Origin: Streptomyces rhizosphaerihabitans
GTDB lineage: Bacteria; Actinomycetota; Actinomycetes; Streptomycetales; Streptomycetaceae
Assembly: GCF_025399795.1 (NCBI RefSeq)
Contig: NZ_JAODTZ010000055.1
Location: forward strand, 1-64,000
Reading direction: 5' to 3'
DNA: 64,000 bases
A program made the translations under genes and the position numbers. Below the pieces are notes generated by a model. The model worked only from the letters and a program-made list of their open reading frames with translations, was not told where the DNA came from and ran no database searches. Positions within the stretch are counted from its first letter, which is position 1; every line of letters starts with the position of its first letter. Shown piece after piece: positions 24,488 through 33,400 of the stretch.

Positions 24488-25678
24488 TCAAAAGCGCCGG
24501 ACGGCGAGCAGCGCCATGTCGTCCGTCAAAGCGCCGCCCGTATGCCGGCGGACCGCCTCGGAAAGGGCGGTCAGCAGGGCCTCGGGGCCGGGAAAGACCC
24601 GTCCGGCCAGCCACGCGGCCGGATCGTAGAACGTCCCGCGCGGATCTCGGGCCTCGGACAGACCGTCGGTGTGCAGAAGCAGCATCGCCCCGCGCGGAAA
24701 GCGGCCCTGGACCGTCCGGTCGGGCCAGGTTCCCAGTTCGCCCATCCCGAGGGGCAGCGCGAAAACCTCGGTGGCGAGGGTGACGAGCGTGCCGTCGGGA
24801 TGCAGGAGCAGGGGCGGCGGATGGCCGCGGTTGACGACGCGTACGACGTCCTCGCCGTGCGGGATCTCCGCGAGGACGGCGGTGGTGAACTCCTCGAACG
24901 CGTCAGGGCTCTCGTGCCGGGTTCCCGGACGCGTCAGCGCCCGCTCCAGGCGCCCCGCGACCGCTTCCAGGGTCGCCTCCTCCTCGGCCGCCTCCCGGAA
25001 CGCTCCGACGACCACGGCGACGGCCGCCACCGCGGTCATCCCCTTCCCCCGTACGTCGCCGACGATCAGCCGCACGCCGTGCGGGGAGTCCTGCACCGCG
25101 TACAGGTCCCCGCCGATGAACGCGTCCTCCTGTGCCGCCTCGTAGCGGGCCGCCACATCGAGGCCGTCGATCCGCGCCTCGGGCTCGGGCAGTACGGCAC
25201 GCTGCGCGAACTCGGCGATCTCCCGGACGGAGGCGAGCCGCTCGTCTCCGCGCCGGACGACGATGTTGATGAGGACGGCGAGAACGGCGGCGGTCGCCAC
25301 GGTGAGCACCTCGGTGACCGCGTCGACCTGCAGGACGATGTCGAGCACGCTGTGGACCACGAGCACCGCGCCGACGGCGAGGACGCCGGTGAGAACGGTG
25401 CCGCGCAGCGAGTAGAGGGGTGCGGCGATCAGGGGAGCGGCCGTGAAGAAGGGGGCCGCGGTGTAGTCCCCGGGGGTGAAGTAGTCGTAGAAGATCCCGG
25501 CGACGACGAGCAGCGCGGGCAGGCTCCGGACGAAGTTGCGCGCGAAGGAGATCCTCCGGGGAGCCGCTGCCGCCGGACCGGACGGCGGGGCGCTCCCGGG
25601 CCCGCGGACAGCGGGCGACGGCCCGTCGGCCCGGCCATGGAATTCTCCGGCCCGCTGCTCACCTCCTGGCTGCCCCAC
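24488..25678 (-). CDS. Membrane-bound SpoIIE-type PP2C phosphatase
   Basis: About 396 residues. A Pro/Gly/Arg-rich N-terminus is followed by four hydrophobic segments (ARNFVRSLPALLVVAGIFYD, YTAAPFFTAAPLIAAPLYSL, GVLAVGAVLVVHSVLDIVL, VLTVATAAVLAVLINIVVRR). The PP2C/SpoIIE domain follows with GGDLYAV, GDVRGKGM, NRGHPPPLLL, HTDGLSEARD and TDDMALLAV. It would dephosphorylate a Ser/Thr-phosphorylated cytosolic partner such as an anti-anti-sigma factor. The start is uncertain: GTG 25678, GTG 25807 or TTG 25810 are in frame. I prefer 25678 because the upstream ones fall inside the tRNA terminator hairpin. Confidence 0.85.
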   Translation of the reverse strand: MGQPGGEQRAGEFHGRADGPSPAVRGPGSAPPSGPAAAAPRRISFARNFVRSLPALLVVAGIFYDYFTPGDYTAAPFFTAAPLIAAPLYSLRGTVLTGVLAVGAVLVVHSVLDIVLQVDAVTEVLTVATAAVLAVLINIVVRRGDERLASVREIAEFAQRAVLPEPEARIDGLDVAARYEAAQEDAFIGGDLYAVQDSPHGVRLIVGDVRGKGMTAVAAVAVVVGAFREAAEEEATLEAVAGRLERALTRPGTRHESPDAFEEFTTAVLAEIPHGEDVVRVVNRGHPPPLLLHPDGTLVTLATEVFALPLGMGELGTWPDRTVQGRFPRGAMLLLHTDGLSEARDPRGTFYDPAAWLAGRVFPGPEALLTALSEAVRRHTGGALTDDMALLAVRRF

Positions 25679-25808
25679 CCGTCCAGAAGACCCGGAGCGG
25701 GGGCGGTGGGCGACCGGTGTGGCCCGACCGGGGGATGCCGTCGACCGGGAGACGCCGCCGGCCGCCGGAGGGAACCGGCCTGGAGAACCGGCCGAGGGGA
25801 CAAACACC

Positions 25809-25844
25809 AAGGGCCGGAACTCGTGAATCCGAGTTCCGGCCCTT
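25809..25844 (-). terminator. Terminator of initiator tRNA gene
   Basis: A perfect 15-bp inverted repeat with a 6-base loop lies 10 bp beyond the tRNA 3' end. Confidence 0.75.
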
Positions 25845-25853
25845 GGCCTTGAG

Positions 25854-25927
25854 TAGCGGGGACAGGATTTGAACCTGCGACCTCTGGGTTATGAGCCCAG
25901 CGAGCTACCGAGCTGCTCCACCCCGCG
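25854..25927 (-). tRNA. Initiator tRNA-fMet (CAU)
   Basis: A 74-base cloverleaf with anticodon CAU. Two initiator hallmarks are visible: the acceptor stem ends with an unpaired C1/U72, and three consecutive G:C pairs (GGG/CCC) sit at the base of the anticodon stem. The 3' CCA is not encoded. Confidence 0.95.
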
Positions 25928-26056
25928 TCGTTAAGACCAGTGTACGCCATCCGCGGGACCCGAAGCACACCCGTTTAAACGCACCCCTTCAGCGGTGTCG
26001 GCGGGCACGCGGCTTCACCTGCCACGGATGGCCTCCGGCCGGGCGGGGCGAGGCGC

Positions 26057-27196
26057 CTAGCCCAGCAGATGCCGGTTGGGGGCCTTGGCCTGGTCCGCGC
26101 ACTCGGAGAGGACGACGACCTCGGCGCCCGCAGCGGCGAGGAGCCCGTTCCCGTCGGCGTCCGTGACGAAGGTGTCGGGCTCGCGCCAGGCCGTGACGAC
26201 CCGCCGCACACCGGCGTCGAGGATGAGCCGGGCGCACGGCGCGGGCCGGGAGGCGCGGTGGGCGCACGGCTCCAGGCTGCTGTAGACGGTGGCGGCGGCC
26301 CGCCGCGGATCGGCGGGGTCGATCTTGGCGAGGGCCGCCTCCTCGGCGTGCACGACGGGGTCGTCGCCCTCGCGGGAGTGGCCCCTGGCCAGCTCGGTCC
26401 CGTCGGCCGCGACCACCACGGCGCCCACGCTGAACGCGGTCTTCGAGGGCGGGCACAGCGCCGCCAGCTCGCAGGCGAGCTCCAGCCACCGCCGGTCCGC
26501 CGCGGAGGCGAGCGGGCCGGTGCCGGGCGCGGTGGGGACGTACCGGATGAGCACGACGTCCCCGACGGCCCGTGTCTCCACCAGCCGCAGCCGGCCCAGG
26601 GGATACGCCCCGGGCCCGAACAGCCGCGGCGCGTCCGGCTGACCGACGAAGAGGGGGGCTACGGCGAGCTGCAGTTCGTCGGCGAGTTCCTCGCGCACGA
26701 GCTGGGTGTGGACCTTCCCGCCCCCTTCGACCATGAGGCGGCGCACACCCCGCACGTCGTGAAGGTGTTCGAGCAGCACACGCCAGTCGAGTTCGGGTCC
26801 GGTCGGGACGACATCGACGCCGACGAGGCCGTGCAGCAGGGCGGCTGCACGCAGCGCGCCCTTGTCCGTCGTATAGACGACCTTCTCGCCGCCCGTGTGC
26901 CAGAACTGTGCCTGCGGGTCGAGGTCGCCGGAACCGCTGACGGTGACCTTCAGGGGGTACTCGGGGCGGCCACCGGCGACGCGGGCCGCACGTCGTTCGG
27001 CGGAGTTGACCAGGAGCCGCGGGTTGTCCGTGCGCAGCGTGCCGGCGCCCACCAGGATCGCGTCACTGGACGCCCGCACCTCGTCGACCCGGTCGAAGTC
27101 GGCCGGGCCCGAGAGCAGCAGCCGCTCGGGACCGGTGTCGTCCAGGAAGCCGTCGAGGGAGACGGCGGCGGACAACAGGACGTAGGGACGGGGCAT
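26057..27196 (-). CDS. RibD-like pyrimidine reductase/deaminase with swapped domain order
   Basis: A 379-residue bifunctional protein. The N-terminal half (about 1-225) is a RibD C-type, DHFR-fold reductase (YVLLSAAVSLDGFLDD, ILVGAGTLRTDNPRLL, VEGGGKVHTQLV). The C-terminal half (about 235-370) is a cytidine-deaminase-like zinc domain with HAEEAA (His283) and SLEPCAHRASRPAPCARL (Cys311, Cys321). Classical RibD has deaminase first, so the order is reversed. It would act on the pyrimidine product of GTP cyclohydrolase II, encoded at 27913. ATG 27196 has GGAGG ten bases upstream. It is divergent from the marR and ribA genes. Confidence 0.85.
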   Translation of the reverse strand: MPRPYVLLSAAVSLDGFLDDTGPERLLLSGPADFDRVDEVRASSDAILVGAGTLRTDNPRLLVNSAERRAARVAGGRPEYPLKVTVSGSGDLDPQAQFWHTGGEKVVYTTDKGALRAAALLHGLVGVDVVPTGPELDWRVLLEHLHDVRGVRRLMVEGGGKVHTQLVREELADELQLAVAPLFVGQPDAPRLFGPGAYPLGRLRLVETRAVGDVVLIRYVPTAPGTGPLASAADRRWLELACELAALCPPSKTAFSVGAVVVAADGTELARGHSREGDDPVVHAEEAALAKIDPADPRRAAATVYSSLEPCAHRASRPAPCARLILDAGVRRVVTAWREPDTFVTDADGNGLLAAAGAEVVVLSECADQAKAPNRHLLG

Positions 27197-27248
27197 CGGG
27201 ACGCATCCTCCGGTCACACGCGCGCAGTCGGATCACACGCGCACAGTG

Positions 27249-27266
27249 GTTCAAGTTTTAAACAAT
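27249..27266. promoter_or_regulatory. MarR-box-like palindrome, ribD-like / marR spacer
   Basis: GTTCAAGTTTTAAACAAT lies 16 bp before the marR start codon, in the 85-bp divergent spacer. It shares the pattern TTCAA, short spacer, TTRAA with two sites before the GTP cyclohydrolase gene. Its AT-rich centre may overlap the -10 elements. Confidence 0.55.
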
Positions 27267-27281
27267 ACCTAGACTGGTCTC

Positions 27282-27791
27282 ATGACGACCCGCTGGCTCA
27301 CCGCCGCCGAACAGCGCGCCTGGCGCTCGTACCTCTCCGCGACCTCCCTCCTGGAGGACGCCATCGACCGCCGGCTGCAGGCGGAGGCGGGGATGCCCCA
27401 CCTTTACTACTCCATCCTGGCCAAGTTGTCCGAGGCGCCGGACCGGCGGCTGCGGATGACCGACCTCGCCGAGGCCCAGAAGATCACCCGCAGCCGTCTG
27501 ACGTACGCGGTGACCCGGCTGGAGAAGGACGGCACCGTACGCCGGGAGGGCTGCCCCACCGACAAGCGCGGGCACATGGCCGTCCTCACCGACGAGGGCA
27601 TGGCCCTCCTGGAGCGGGTCGCGCCGGGACACGTCGAGACGGTGCGGACGGCGATCTTCGACCATCTGACGCCTGAGCAGGTGGAACAGCTGGACGAGAT
27701 CTGCGGAACCATCACCCGGGCGATCCAGGACGGGAATTCCGGGGCGTCCGGGGAAGATCTGCCGTGGCGGCGGCGTTCCTGCTCCTCGTGA
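27282..27791 (+). CDS. MarR-family regulator of the riboflavin-type module
   Basis: A 169-residue winged-helix protein with the core MTDLAEAQKITRSRLTYAVT followed by RLEKDGTVRREGCPTDKRGH, the MarR recognition helix and wing. It lies between the RibD-like gene (divergent) and the GTP cyclohydrolase II gene (same strand, 121 bp downstream). Three related palindromes occur in front of its own gene and of the cyclohydrolase gene. It very probably controls both. ATG 27282; no strong ribosome site, so translation may be leaderless. The ligand is unknown. Confidence 0.88.
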   Translation: MTTRWLTAAEQRAWRSYLSATSLLEDAIDRRLQAEAGMPHLYYSILAKLSEAPDRRLRMTDLAEAQKITRSRLTYAVTRLEKDGTVRREGCPTDKRGHMAVLTDEGMALLERVAPGHVETVRTAIFDHLTPEQVEQLDEICGTITRAIQDGNSGASGEDLPWRRRSCSS

Positions 27792-27816
27792 AGGACGCGA
27801 GGGGCACGAACTCTAT

Positions 27817-27834
27817 TGCTTGAAGTTTGAAGCA
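27817..27834. promoter_or_regulatory. MarR-box-like palindrome 1 before GTP cyclohydrolase II
   Basis: TGCTTGAAGTTTGAAGCA is an 18-bp palindrome with one mismatched pair. It lies 78 bp before the ribA start and shares its arms with the site at 27860. Confidence 0.65.
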
Positions 27835-27859
27835 GATGTAGGGTCTCCTCCCGAGGCAG

Positions 27860-27877
27860 TGCTTCAAATCTGAAGCA
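27860..27877. promoter_or_regulatory. MarR-box-like palindrome 2 before GTP cyclohydrolase II
   Basis: TGCTTCAAATCTGAAGCA has perfect 7-bp arms around AATC. Its centre is 43 bp (about four helical turns) from that of the first site, so two regulator dimers could bind the same DNA face. Confidence 0.7.
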
Positions 27878-27912
27878 CCATCTCGTACGGACCCGCTGGA
27901 CGGAGAGACAAG

Positions 27913-28557
27913 ATGCGCGACCACCCCACCGCCACCGTGCGCACCCGCGTCCGCGTGCCCCTGCGCTTCGGTGACGGCTACTCCGTCGACGCGGAACTCG
28001 TGACCTTCCACGGCCTCGAGGACGGCAAGGAACACCTGGCCGTCGTCCTCGGCGAGCCCGGCGAGAACCCGTTGGTGCGGCTGCACTCCGAGTGCCTGAC
28101 CGGCGATGTCTTCGGCTCGGCCCGCTGCGACTGCGGACCCCAGCTGCGCGAGGCGGTGGAGCAGATCGCGGACCGGGGCGGCGTCCTGCTGTACCTGCGC
28201 CAGGAGGGCCGCGGCATCGGCCTCTACAACAAGCTCGACGCGTACGCCCTCCAGGACCAGGGTCTCGACACCTACGCCGCCAACGCGGCCCTCGGCCTGC
28301 CCGAGGACGACCGCGACTACACGGCTGCCGCCCAGATGCTCCGGGCGCTCGGCATCGATTCCCTCGACCTGCTCTCCAACAACCCGGACAAGGCCGAACA
28401 GCTTCGCGAGCTCGGCATCACGGTCTCCCACCGGGTCCCGACGGGTGTCTTCACCACCGCCCACAACGTCCGCTACCTGCGTGCCAAGGTCCTCCAGACC
28501 CAGCACACGCTCCCGCTGCCGGAACTCACGGAGCTGACGGGCATCTCAGCGGGCTGA
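27913..28557 (+). CDS. ribA: GTP cyclohydrolase II
   Basis: A 214-residue stand-alone GCHII with no fused DHBP synthase. The zinc ligands are C61, C72 and C74 (HSECLTGDVFGSARCDCG). The GTP-binding and catalytic stretch LRQEGRGIGLYNKLDAYALQ is intact. Tyr111 matches E. coli RibA Tyr105, the residue whose replacement in one S. coelicolor paralogue stops the reaction early, so normal diaminopyrimidine product is expected. It fits functionally with the RibD-like gene next door. ATG 27913 follows GGAGAG. No lumazine or riboflavin synthase gene is nearby. Confidence 0.92.
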   Translation: MRDHPTATVRTRVRVPLRFGDGYSVDAELVTFHGLEDGKEHLAVVLGEPGENPLVRLHSECLTGDVFGSARCDCGPQLREAVEQIADRGGVLLYLRQEGRGIGLYNKLDAYALQDQGLDTYAANAALGLPEDDRDYTAAAQMLRALGIDSLDLLSNNPDKAEQLRELGITVSHRVPTGVFTTAHNVRYLRAKVLQTQHTLPLPELTELTGISAG

Positions 28558-28620
28558 CACACGCACCCTTCGGACCCGCAGCGGGCCGGCAGGACGGCAC
28601 GAGACGGCGCGAAACGCATC

Positions 28621-28657
28621 GGGCCCCCGCCTCAGATTGCCTCTGAGGCGGGGGCCC
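28621..28657. terminator. Bidirectional terminator between ribA and tRNA-Lys
   Basis: A perfect 15-bp GC-rich inverted repeat (28621-28635 and 28643-28657) separates the convergent ribA and tRNA-Lys genes. Confidence 0.75.
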
Positions 28658-28662
28658 TTCGG

Positions 28663-28735
28663 TAGACCCTGTGGGACTCGAACCCACAACCAATGGATTA
28701 AAAGTCCACTGCTCTGCCAATTGAGCTAAGGGTCC
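28663..28735 (-). tRNA. tRNA-Lys (UUU)
   Basis: A 73-base cloverleaf. The anticodon loop CTTTTAA gives UUU, and the T-arm GTGGGTTCGAGTCCCAC is canonical. CCA is not encoded. Confidence 0.95.
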
Positions 28736-28856
28736 CCGCACCGGACAACACCGGCACGGCGCACCGGCCCGCGCCGATGCATCCCCGAGCATAGCGGGAC
28801 GTGGCCGGGACTCCGATCGGGTATCGGGGTCCCGGCCACGCCAAAAGCGCACAAGG

Positions 28857-30392
28857 TCAGGGATCGACCGGTTCGGGCGCACCCTTGCGGGCGGCCTCAC
28901 GGGCGATCGTGCGCTGGTGGTCGGGGTTGAGGAACCAGTGACGGGCCGAGGCCAGCCACCAGACCGCGGCGAAGCCGAGGACGGCGAGGACGGCGATCGG
29001 GGCGTAGTTGAAGGTCTCCCAGGTGACCGGGGAGACCTGGGGCAGCATGAACAGGATCGTGATGACGGCCACCCAGACGACAGCTGTCACCCCCACGGGG
29101 CGGGACCAGCGGCCCAGATGCCAGGGCCCGCGCTCGAAGGCGTCGCCCTTGCGCACCCGCAGCAGGGTCGGGATGACGTAGGCGACATAGAGGCCGATCA
29201 CCGCGATCGACGTCACGGCCGCGTAGGCCGCGTAGTTGATCAGGTACGGCAGACCGAGCACCAGAGCGCCCAGCGCGGCCAGCCAGACCGCCGCCACGGG
29301 GGTCCGCGTGCGCGGATGGGCCGTGTGCCACACCTTCGAGAACGGCAGTGCGCCGTCGCGCGAAAAGGCGTAGATCATACGGCTGTTGGCCGTCACCGAC
29401 GCCATGCCGCAGAACAGCTGGGCGCCGATCACGACCAGCAGCAGGAGCTTCCCGGTCGTCGCGCCGAGCGCGTCCAGCAAGATCTGCGCCGGAGGCGCGC
29501 CCGTCGCCGAGCCCAGCTCCTTGTCGTACGACTGGATGGCGAAGTTGAATCCGAGGAGCAGGACGAATCCGGCGATCCACGAGGTCCAGATGGACCGCAC
29601 GATGCCCTTCGGGCCGGCCGTGGAGGCGTCGTGGGTCTCCTCCGTCATATGGGCGGAGGCGTCGTACCCGGTGAACGTGTACTGGGCCATGAGGAGTCCG
29701 ATGAGGACGACGTAGACCCCGCTGCCCCAGCCCGTGTTGTTCACGAACTTCGTGAACACGAAGTCCGCCGACTGGTGGTGGTCCGGCACGAAGGTCAGCG
29801 CGCCGACGATGACGGCGACGCCGATGACGTGCCACCAGACGCTGATGCTGTTGAGGAGGGCGACGATCCCCACGCCGAAGGTGTTGAGCAGGCCGTGCAG
29901 GATCAGGATCCCGGCGAACAGCAGGACCGTGCGGCCCGGCGTCACCACGAAGTCGAACTGGAGGTTCAGATAGGCGCCGAGGAAGGACGCGGCGCCGAAG
30001 TCGATGCCCGCGGTCACCGCCACCTGGCCGAGGACGTTGAACCAGCCCGTGAACCAGGCCCAGGCGGCCGCGCTGCGCTCCGGGGCGAGCCGGTGCGCCC
30101 AGAAGTACAGCCCGGCGGACGTCGGGTAGGCCGAACAGATCTCGGCCATCGCGAGCCCGACGAACAGCGTCATCAGGCCGACCGCGACCCAGCCCCAGGT
30201 GATCACGGCGGGACCGCCGGTGTTCATGCCGAACAGATACAGCGTCAGACAGCCCGACAGGACCGAGATGATCGTGAAGGAGACCGCGTAGTTGGAGAAC
30301 GCCGACATGCGGCGGGCGAGAACCTGTGTGTAGCCGAGCTGGGCGAGCCGCTCTTCGTCCGACAGCCCAGTCGCTCTGGCGTCATCTGTCAT
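28857..30392 (-). CDS. APC-family amino acid permease
   Basis: A 511-residue cytoplasmic-membrane transporter with about 12 helices. The family hallmarks are near the N-terminus: SFTIISVLSGCLTLYLFGMN and AEICSAYPTSAGLYFWAHRL, the latter typical of the GABA/polyamine/amino-acid permease branch. TGYDASAHMTEE lies mid-protein. It imports an amino acid or amine in symport with protons. The substrate is not evident. ATG 30392. The next upstream gene, a secreted FG-GAP protein, is in the same direction 58 bp away. Confidence 0.88.
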   Translation of the reverse strand: MTDDARATGLSDEERLAQLGYTQVLARRMSAFSNYAVSFTIISVLSGCLTLYLFGMNTGGPAVITWGWVAVGLMTLFVGLAMAEICSAYPTSAGLYFWAHRLAPERSAAAWAWFTGWFNVLGQVAVTAGIDFGAASFLGAYLNLQFDFVVTPGRTVLLFAGILILHGLLNTFGVGIVALLNSISVWWHVIGVAVIVGALTFVPDHHQSADFVFTKFVNNTGWGSGVYVVLIGLLMAQYTFTGYDASAHMTEETHDASTAGPKGIVRSIWTSWIAGFVLLLGFNFAIQSYDKELGSATGAPPAQILLDALGATTGKLLLLVVIGAQLFCGMASVTANSRMIYAFSRDGALPFSKVWHTAHPRTRTPVAAVWLAALGALVLGLPYLINYAAYAAVTSIAVIGLYVAYVIPTLLRVRKGDAFERGPWHLGRWSRPVGVTAVVWVAVITILFMLPQVSPVTWETFNYAPIAVLAVLGFAAVWWLASARHWFLNPDHQRTIAREAARKGAPEPVDP

Positions 30393-30450
30393 GCCCCCAG
30401 CGATTCCCTCGCCGGGGGCATGACATGCGCTACGGGGGAGAGCAAGTTGG

Positions 30451-33400
30451 CTAGAAAAGGCCCTTGTAGCCCTGCCAGCCGCCGGTGATCTTCACCCGGG
30501 AGCCGAACGAGCCCGTCCCCGTGCCGGCGTTGCGGTAGACGTTCCCCGAGGTGTCGCGCTCGACCAGGTCGTTCTTCCCGTCACCGGTGATGTCGCCGAC
30601 CCCGACGATCGCGTTGTACGACGCGCCCCAGGCGGAGAACACCTTCACCCGGTCCTTCAACAGGCCTGTCCCGGTGCCGTTGTAGCGGTACAGCGTTCCC
30701 GCCTTGTCCCGCGCGAGCACATCACCGATCCCGTCACCGTTCAGGTCCCCGGCACCGACGATCTTCGTGTAGCCCGTCCACGCCGTACGGATCTTCTTGC
30801 CCGCGGCGAGCGTTCCGTCGCTCTTCGCGGCGAACAGGTAGAGGTCGCCGGTCGAGGCCTTCCGCGCCAGCAGATCCGGCCGCCGGTCACCGGTCAGGTC
30901 GCCGGGCGAGGTCAGGACGTTGTACGCGTTCCAGCCGGTGCCGAGCGCCTTGTACGAGGTCGAGGGGGTCGGCGCCGTGCCGCACGCGGGCTTGTAGCCG
31001 CGCAGGGACCCGTCGCTCATCCGCACCAGGACGTCGTTGCAGCGGTCGCCGTTCAGATCGCCGAACGGCACCGCGACCGCCTTGGTCGACCAGCCGTTGC
31101 CGGTGACCTTCCCGGCGAACGCGCCCTTCCCGTCGCCCTGCTGGAAGGTCAGCCCGCCCGAGGAGTTGAGGGTGAGCAGGTCGCCGATGCCGTCCGGGCC
31201 ACGTCCTCCGGAGCCGGTGTGGTCGTGACGCGCCGGTGCGGCCTTGCGCAGCCCGACCGTGCCACCCACCTCCAGCGGGCCTCCGACACCGTCCGCCGGT
31301 GTGACGGACAGCGTCCAGTCGTACGAGCCGTTCGGCAGGAGCACGTCCCCGGGAAGGGTGCGGTCGACGCCGGACCAGCCGACGCTCAGCTCCCCGCGCG
31401 CGGCACCGCCGTCCTGCGTGTCCACGACCTTGCCGGCCTTGTTCCGCACGGTCAGCCGCCAGCTCGACGACGGCTTCGACAGCAGCAGGGTGGTGAGGGT
31501 GTCCGGTGTCGTGTCGATCTCGCTCTGCTCGACGTAGGAAGCCTTCTGGGCCGGCGTCAGCAGCCGCAGCGGCTGCTGGGCCACCCCGGACGCCACGAGG
31601 TGCACGCGCTGCAGACCGTCCACGTACGCGGCGTTCGCGCCGGACTCGTCGACCGTCCAGCGCACGTCGCGCTGCGAGACGCCGGTGTCGGGCAGGTCGC
31701 CGATGACCAGGCTCTCGGCGCTGCCGCCCGCCACCGCCGTGAGCGTCAGCTTCCCGGCCGCCTTGTCGTGGGTGACGACGTATCCGTCGCCGAGCTTCGC
31801 CTCGTCTGCGGGCACGGCCACGGACTTCTTCGCCGTACGGTCGAAGACACCCGCCCGGCCGTCACAGGTCCAGTAGATCCAGCGGCCGAGAGCCTGGAGC
31901 TCGGTGGGCGTGCAGCCCGCGTCGGTGGTGAGGGTCTCGGTGGTCTTCTTCGCGGTGAGGTCGTACGCGGTGACGGTGCCGGGCGTCGATCCCGCCGTCC
32001 AGAGCACGTCGCCGGAGAGCGCGGCGGCTCCCGGAGTACGGGTGAGCGCCGGGGTGCCGTCGCCGCCGATCGCGTACGCGTACTGCTTGTCGGCGGCCGT
32101 GTAGAGGACGTACCGGCCCGAGACGTCGGTGACCCGTCCGCCCGCGGGCACGGCCCGCTGCCACAGCCCCGCCGCCGTCGGGCCGTTCACCCGAAGCAGC
32201 TCGGCGGTCTCCGACCCGTGCTCCAGCCAGACGATCCGGCCGTCGGCGGTGCCGTGCAGCGGGGCACAGGACGCGCTGTCGGTATCGCAGGAGCCGATCA
32301 ACACGTCGGACGTCAGGCGCGGGGTGAAGTCGCCGCGTTCGCCGTACTCGGGGCTTCCGGTCACCGCGACGGTCCGCACGTAGTCGTCACGCATTCCGTT
32401 CCTGCTGGTGTCCGTGACGACGAGACGGCCCTGGTCGAGGGAGATCCCCTGGACCGGGACGGGCGGCTTGGGCAGCGGCTTGACCTGGGTGACGACCGGG
32501 GCGCCGTCGGGACCGGGGGCGATGCGCTGGATGCCCCAGTCGTCGGCGCCGGTACGGCCGATCTTCACGGCTGTGCCGCCCTGACCGCTCACCATCCCGT
32601 AGGACGAGGACGGCATCAAGGTCACCGCCGCATCGCCGCCGATCGGCTGCGCGACCACCTGGTTGATGCCGTTGACCAGCCAGTCGCCGACGACGGCCAG
32701 GTCGTGCGTGGAGTTCACCTGGTCACCGACGTTCCGCAGGACGACCTCGGCCGGTGTCGCCGACAGGTCGGCGCGGGGGAACACCATCACCTTGGCCTTG
32801 TCGTAGGCGGCGACGACGACATGGTCCGGTGAGATCCACACCTTGCTGTACGCGATGGGGAGCGGACCGCTCCAGCTCTGCACCTGCCCGCTCTCGCGGT
32901 CGACGGCGACCAGGCGCGACTCGCCGTCCAGCGTCGCGCGCAGGAAGACACTCCTGGCGTCCGCGCCGGCCGGCAGCCCGAGCGTGAGGCCCGCGGGTCC
33001 ACCGCCGACGGTCACGTCACGGGTGCCGCCGTCCACCCCCGGGGTCAGCAGGTGAATGGTCCTGGTGCTCGTGCCGTCCTCGGCGGCCACGTTGCGAAAA
33101 CCGACGACCAGGTTGTCGTAGGGATTCAAGAACCCCGTACCCGCGGGCATCTGGAGGCTCTGGGTCGTGCCGTCCGCAGCGTTCCAGAACTCGACCCGGC
33201 CGTCGGCGTACCTGTAGGCCAGGACGTCACTACCGGTGGGTATGGCGGACACCCCGGTCCGGACCGGGACGGGTACCGACTCACCGTCCGCATAGCGCGT
33301 CCACATGTACAGCGCGCTGCCCTCCACACGGTGGAAGACACCCTGCGCCCCGGCACTGTCGTGGCCGTTCGCGCTCGAGGAGTTGAGGAAGGCGGCCGAC

